A stretch of DNA of 8,124 bases from Weeksellaceae bacterium. Its GTDB lineage: Bacteria > Bacteroidota > Bacteroidia > Flavobacteriales > Weeksellaceae. The DNA is taken from positions 1 to 8,124 of the forward strand of contig JAQVKJ010000043.1 of NCBI GenBank assembly GCA_028694715.1, in the 5' to 3' direction. Each line of letters begins with the position of its first letter. The stretch's first letter is position 1. The notes beneath the pieces are model-generated. The model did not search any database. It was not told where the DNA came from and saw only the letters and a list, made by a program, of their open reading frames with translations. Positions 6,883 to 8,124 of this stretch are shown piece by piece. The translations under genes and the position numbers were made by a program.

Positions 6883-6909
6883 CAAGATAGTTATAAAAAC
6901 TCATTTTTC
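6883..6909 (-). promoter_or_regulatory. Candidate promoter of the lipoprotein / small membrane protein / YfhO operon
   Basis: On the minus strand TATCTTG (6889-6883) is a one-base-short match to TAnnTTTG, and it shares TATCTT with the exact rpmE2 box. Transcription would start near 6876, about 13 nt before the ATG. At 19 nt upstream there is only CTG (within TTTCTG) in place of TTG, so the -33 part is weak. It is the only candidate seen ahead of the three-gene operon. Confidence 0.35.
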
Positions 6910-7048
6910 AGAAAGACGGACTTCATAAAATTGAGTTAATCCGATGTTGGAATTTGGCTTGATTCATAGCCACGCACAAGAGCTTTCAGGCAGTAAATCC
7001 ATTTCAATCGAATCAATAAAGTCATAGGTTTGTGCATAAATTAGGTGA

Positions 7049-7065
7049 TTATTATTCTATAATAA
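7049..7065. promoter_or_regulatory. AT-only palindrome next to the permease promoter, possible operator
   Basis: TTATTAT (7049-7055), spacer TCT, ATAATAA (7059-7065): a perfect 7-bp inverted repeat whose right arm ends 10 nt before the -33 box of the permease promoter. Position fits an activator or repressor site. Being made only of A and T it is easily produced by chance in AT-rich spacer DNA, so the regulatory reading is tentative. Confidence 0.3.
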
Positions 7066-7075
7066 GAAAAACTAA

Positions 7076-7105
7076 TTGCTTGATACGAAGATTTTATTAC
7101 ATTTG
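7076..7105 (+). promoter_or_regulatory. Bacteroidota-type promoter of the amino-acid permease gene
   Basis: TTG (7076-7078), a 19-nt spacer, then TACATTTG (7098-7105), an exact match to the -7 consensus TAnnTTTG. Transcription is expected to start near 7112, leaving a leader of about 22 nt before the ATG at 7134. The leader is AT-rich and has no Shine-Dalgarno sequence, as is usual in Bacteroidota. Confidence 0.65.
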
Positions 7106-7133
7106 TTAATCTTGATTTAATTTTTACACGCAC

Positions 7134-8124
7134 ATGAGTTTATTTATCAGAAAACCTTTGACACAGCTATTGAAAGAGGCAGGAGAAACAGGAGAAAATG
7201 CACTTGAAAAAACGCTGGGTCCGCTTGGACTGGTAGCACTGGGGATCGGGGTTGTCATTGGAGCAGGACTTTTTTCAATCACCGGAATTGCAGCTGCAGA
7301 TTTTGCCGGCCCCTCGATTTTGATTTCATTTATCATTGCAGCGATGGGTTGTGCATTTGCAGGTCTTTGTTATGCTGAATTCGCATCCATGATACCTATT
7401 GCGGGCAGCGCATACACCTATTCTTATGCCACCATGGGTGAATTTGTCGCCTGGATCATCGGTTGGGATTTGATACTCGAATATGCGGTGGGAGCTGCTA
7501 CTGTGGCATCAAGTTGGTCGGGATACTTGGGTGAATTGGGCAAGATTGTCGGTTTTGAAATCCCCAGAGAATTTCTGGTCACTCCATTTGACGGCGGTTT
7601 CATCAATCTTCCGGCGGTCATCATTGTTTTGTTTATGTCGATGGTGCTCATCCGCGGTATGAGGGAATCTTCATTCGTGAATGCAGTAATTGTAATACTG
7701 AAGGTAGGAATCATACTCGTTTTTATTGCAGTAGGGCTTCAATATGTCAGACCGGAAAATCACATTCCTTTTATTCCGGAAAACACCGGTAGATTTGGAG
7801 AATACGGGATTTCGGGCATGATTCGTGCAGCCGCCATAGTGTTCTTTGCATACATAGGTTTCGACGCAGTTAGTACAGCTGCACAGGAGACCAAAAACCC
7901 AAAGAAAGCCATGCCCATCGGGATTCTGGGTTCATTGCTTGTGTGTACTCTACTTGATATTGCCTTTGCTTATGTAATGACCGGCGTTGTTAAATACACT
8001 GAGTTTACGGCATCCAGCGAATCGAGTCTTGCGCCGGTGGCCATTGCCGCAAAAAACATGGGAGAAATCGGGCCTGATGGAATAATCATTCCGGCTTATC
8101 CTTGGCTCAATACTTCCATCATAC
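7134..8124 (+). CDS. APC-superfamily cationic amino-acid permease, N-terminal part (partial at 3' side)
   Basis: The first 330 residues of an inner-membrane amino-acid transporter of the CAT/YfnA type within the amino acid-polyamine-organocation (APC) superfamily; the whole protein should be about 480-560 aa. It starts MSLFIRKPLTQLLKEAGETG, a cytoplasmic basic/amphipathic lead. TM1 has the substrate-site loop GIGVVIGAGLFSITG (37-51). TM2-3 include CAFAGLCYAEFASMIPIAGS (73-92), and then comes SYATMGEFVAWIIGWDLILEY (97-117). TM6 has the unwound segment FFAYIGFDAVSTAAQE (237-252), followed by the conserved loop KNPKKAMPIGI (254-264). These strongly fit CAT-type permeases, usually importing basic or other amino acids by H+ coupling; the substrate is not defined. 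The start follows a good promoter and gives the expected N-terminus. The frame is open to the window end. An Asp (D275) sits within predicted TM7. Confidence 0.94.
   Translation, partial: MSLFIRKPLTQLLKEAGETGENALEKTLGPLGLVALGIGVVIGAGLFSITGIAAADFAGPSILISFIIAAMGCAFAGLCYAEFASMIPIAGSAYTYSYATMGEFVAWIIGWDLILEYAVGAATVASSWSGYLGELGKIVGFEIPREFLVTPFDGGFINLPAVIIVLFMSMVLIRGMRESSFVNAVIVILKVGIILVFIAVGLQYVRPENHIPFIPENTGRFGEYGISGMIRAAAIVFFAYIGFDAVSTAAQETKNPKKAMPIGILGSLLVCTLLDIAFAYVMTGVVKYTEFTASSESSLAPVAIAAKNMGEIGPDGIIIPAYPWLNTSII

Noticed and set aside
6944..7027. 27-codon open frame (MLEFGLIHSHAQ...) in the divergent spacer
   Set aside because: It has no promoter-like leader and no recognisable composition, and a frame this short is expected by chance.
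6959..7035. Distant inverted matches TTGATTC/GAATCAA (6959-6965, 7010-7016) and GCACAA/TTGTGC (6974-6979, 7030-7035) that could form a pseudoknot
   Set aside because: Matches of 6-7 bp are expected by chance in a spacer of this size, the arms do not extend, and no known RNA family layout is seen. Apart from the promoters and the AT palindrome, I see nothing else in 6864-7133.
7124..7714. Minus-strand open frames opposite the permease (7124-7336, 7424-7714)
   Set aside because: The plus-strand frame is a clear APC transporter with all expected motifs; the antisense frames are Ser/Pro/Thr-rich shadows.
1..8124. Mobile element, phage, CRISPR or defence system
   Set aside because: There is no transposase, integrase, terminal inverted repeat, repeat-spacer pattern or nuclease-like protein; all genes fit ordinary core or envelope functions.

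Overview
The window looks like chromosomal core DNA from a member of the Bacteroidota, of moderate GC content. Four things point there. Promoter-like sites of the Bacteroidota form (TTG, 17-19 nt, TAnnTTTG) precede several genes. Purine- or A-rich leaders replace clear Shine-Dalgarno sites. There is a small acidic protein of a type I associate with Bacteroidota, and an operon that pairs a lipoprotein with a YfhO-type membrane protein. The order or family cannot be fixed by eye. I see no mobile element, phage, CRISPR array, rRNA or tRNA.

Layout. 1-588 (+): the C-terminal end of a MATE multidrug/Na+ antiporter, whose last 32 bases overlap a 74-aa acidic protein of unknown function. 589-777: a non-coding gap with an inverted repeat and a weak promoter candidate. 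778-2565 (+): a complete long-chain acyl-CoA synthetase. 2617-2640: a perfect hairpin terminator shared by convergent genes. 2665-2916 (-): ribosomal protein L31 type B, with its own promoter.

2977-6863 (-) is a tight three-gene operon, transcribed from high to low coordinates. It runs from an N-terminally lipidated DUF6263-like protein, across a 1-nt gap, to a 72-aa single-span membrane protein, and then, with an 11-nt overlap, to an 870-aa polytopic YfhO-family protein. All three products are predicted to sit in the envelope. 6864-7133: a divergent intergenic region with a promoter on each side and an AT-only palindrome. 7134-8124 (+): the N-terminal 330 residues of an APC-superfamily cationic amino-acid permease, cut by the window end.

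Most of the window is ordinary housekeeping: fatty-acid activation, translation and transport. The part with the most unexplained biology is the lipoprotein / small membrane protein / YfhO operon. Its tight coupling suggests a joint envelope function, but nothing in the sequence shows what that function is. I do not see convincing evidence of a wholly new system.
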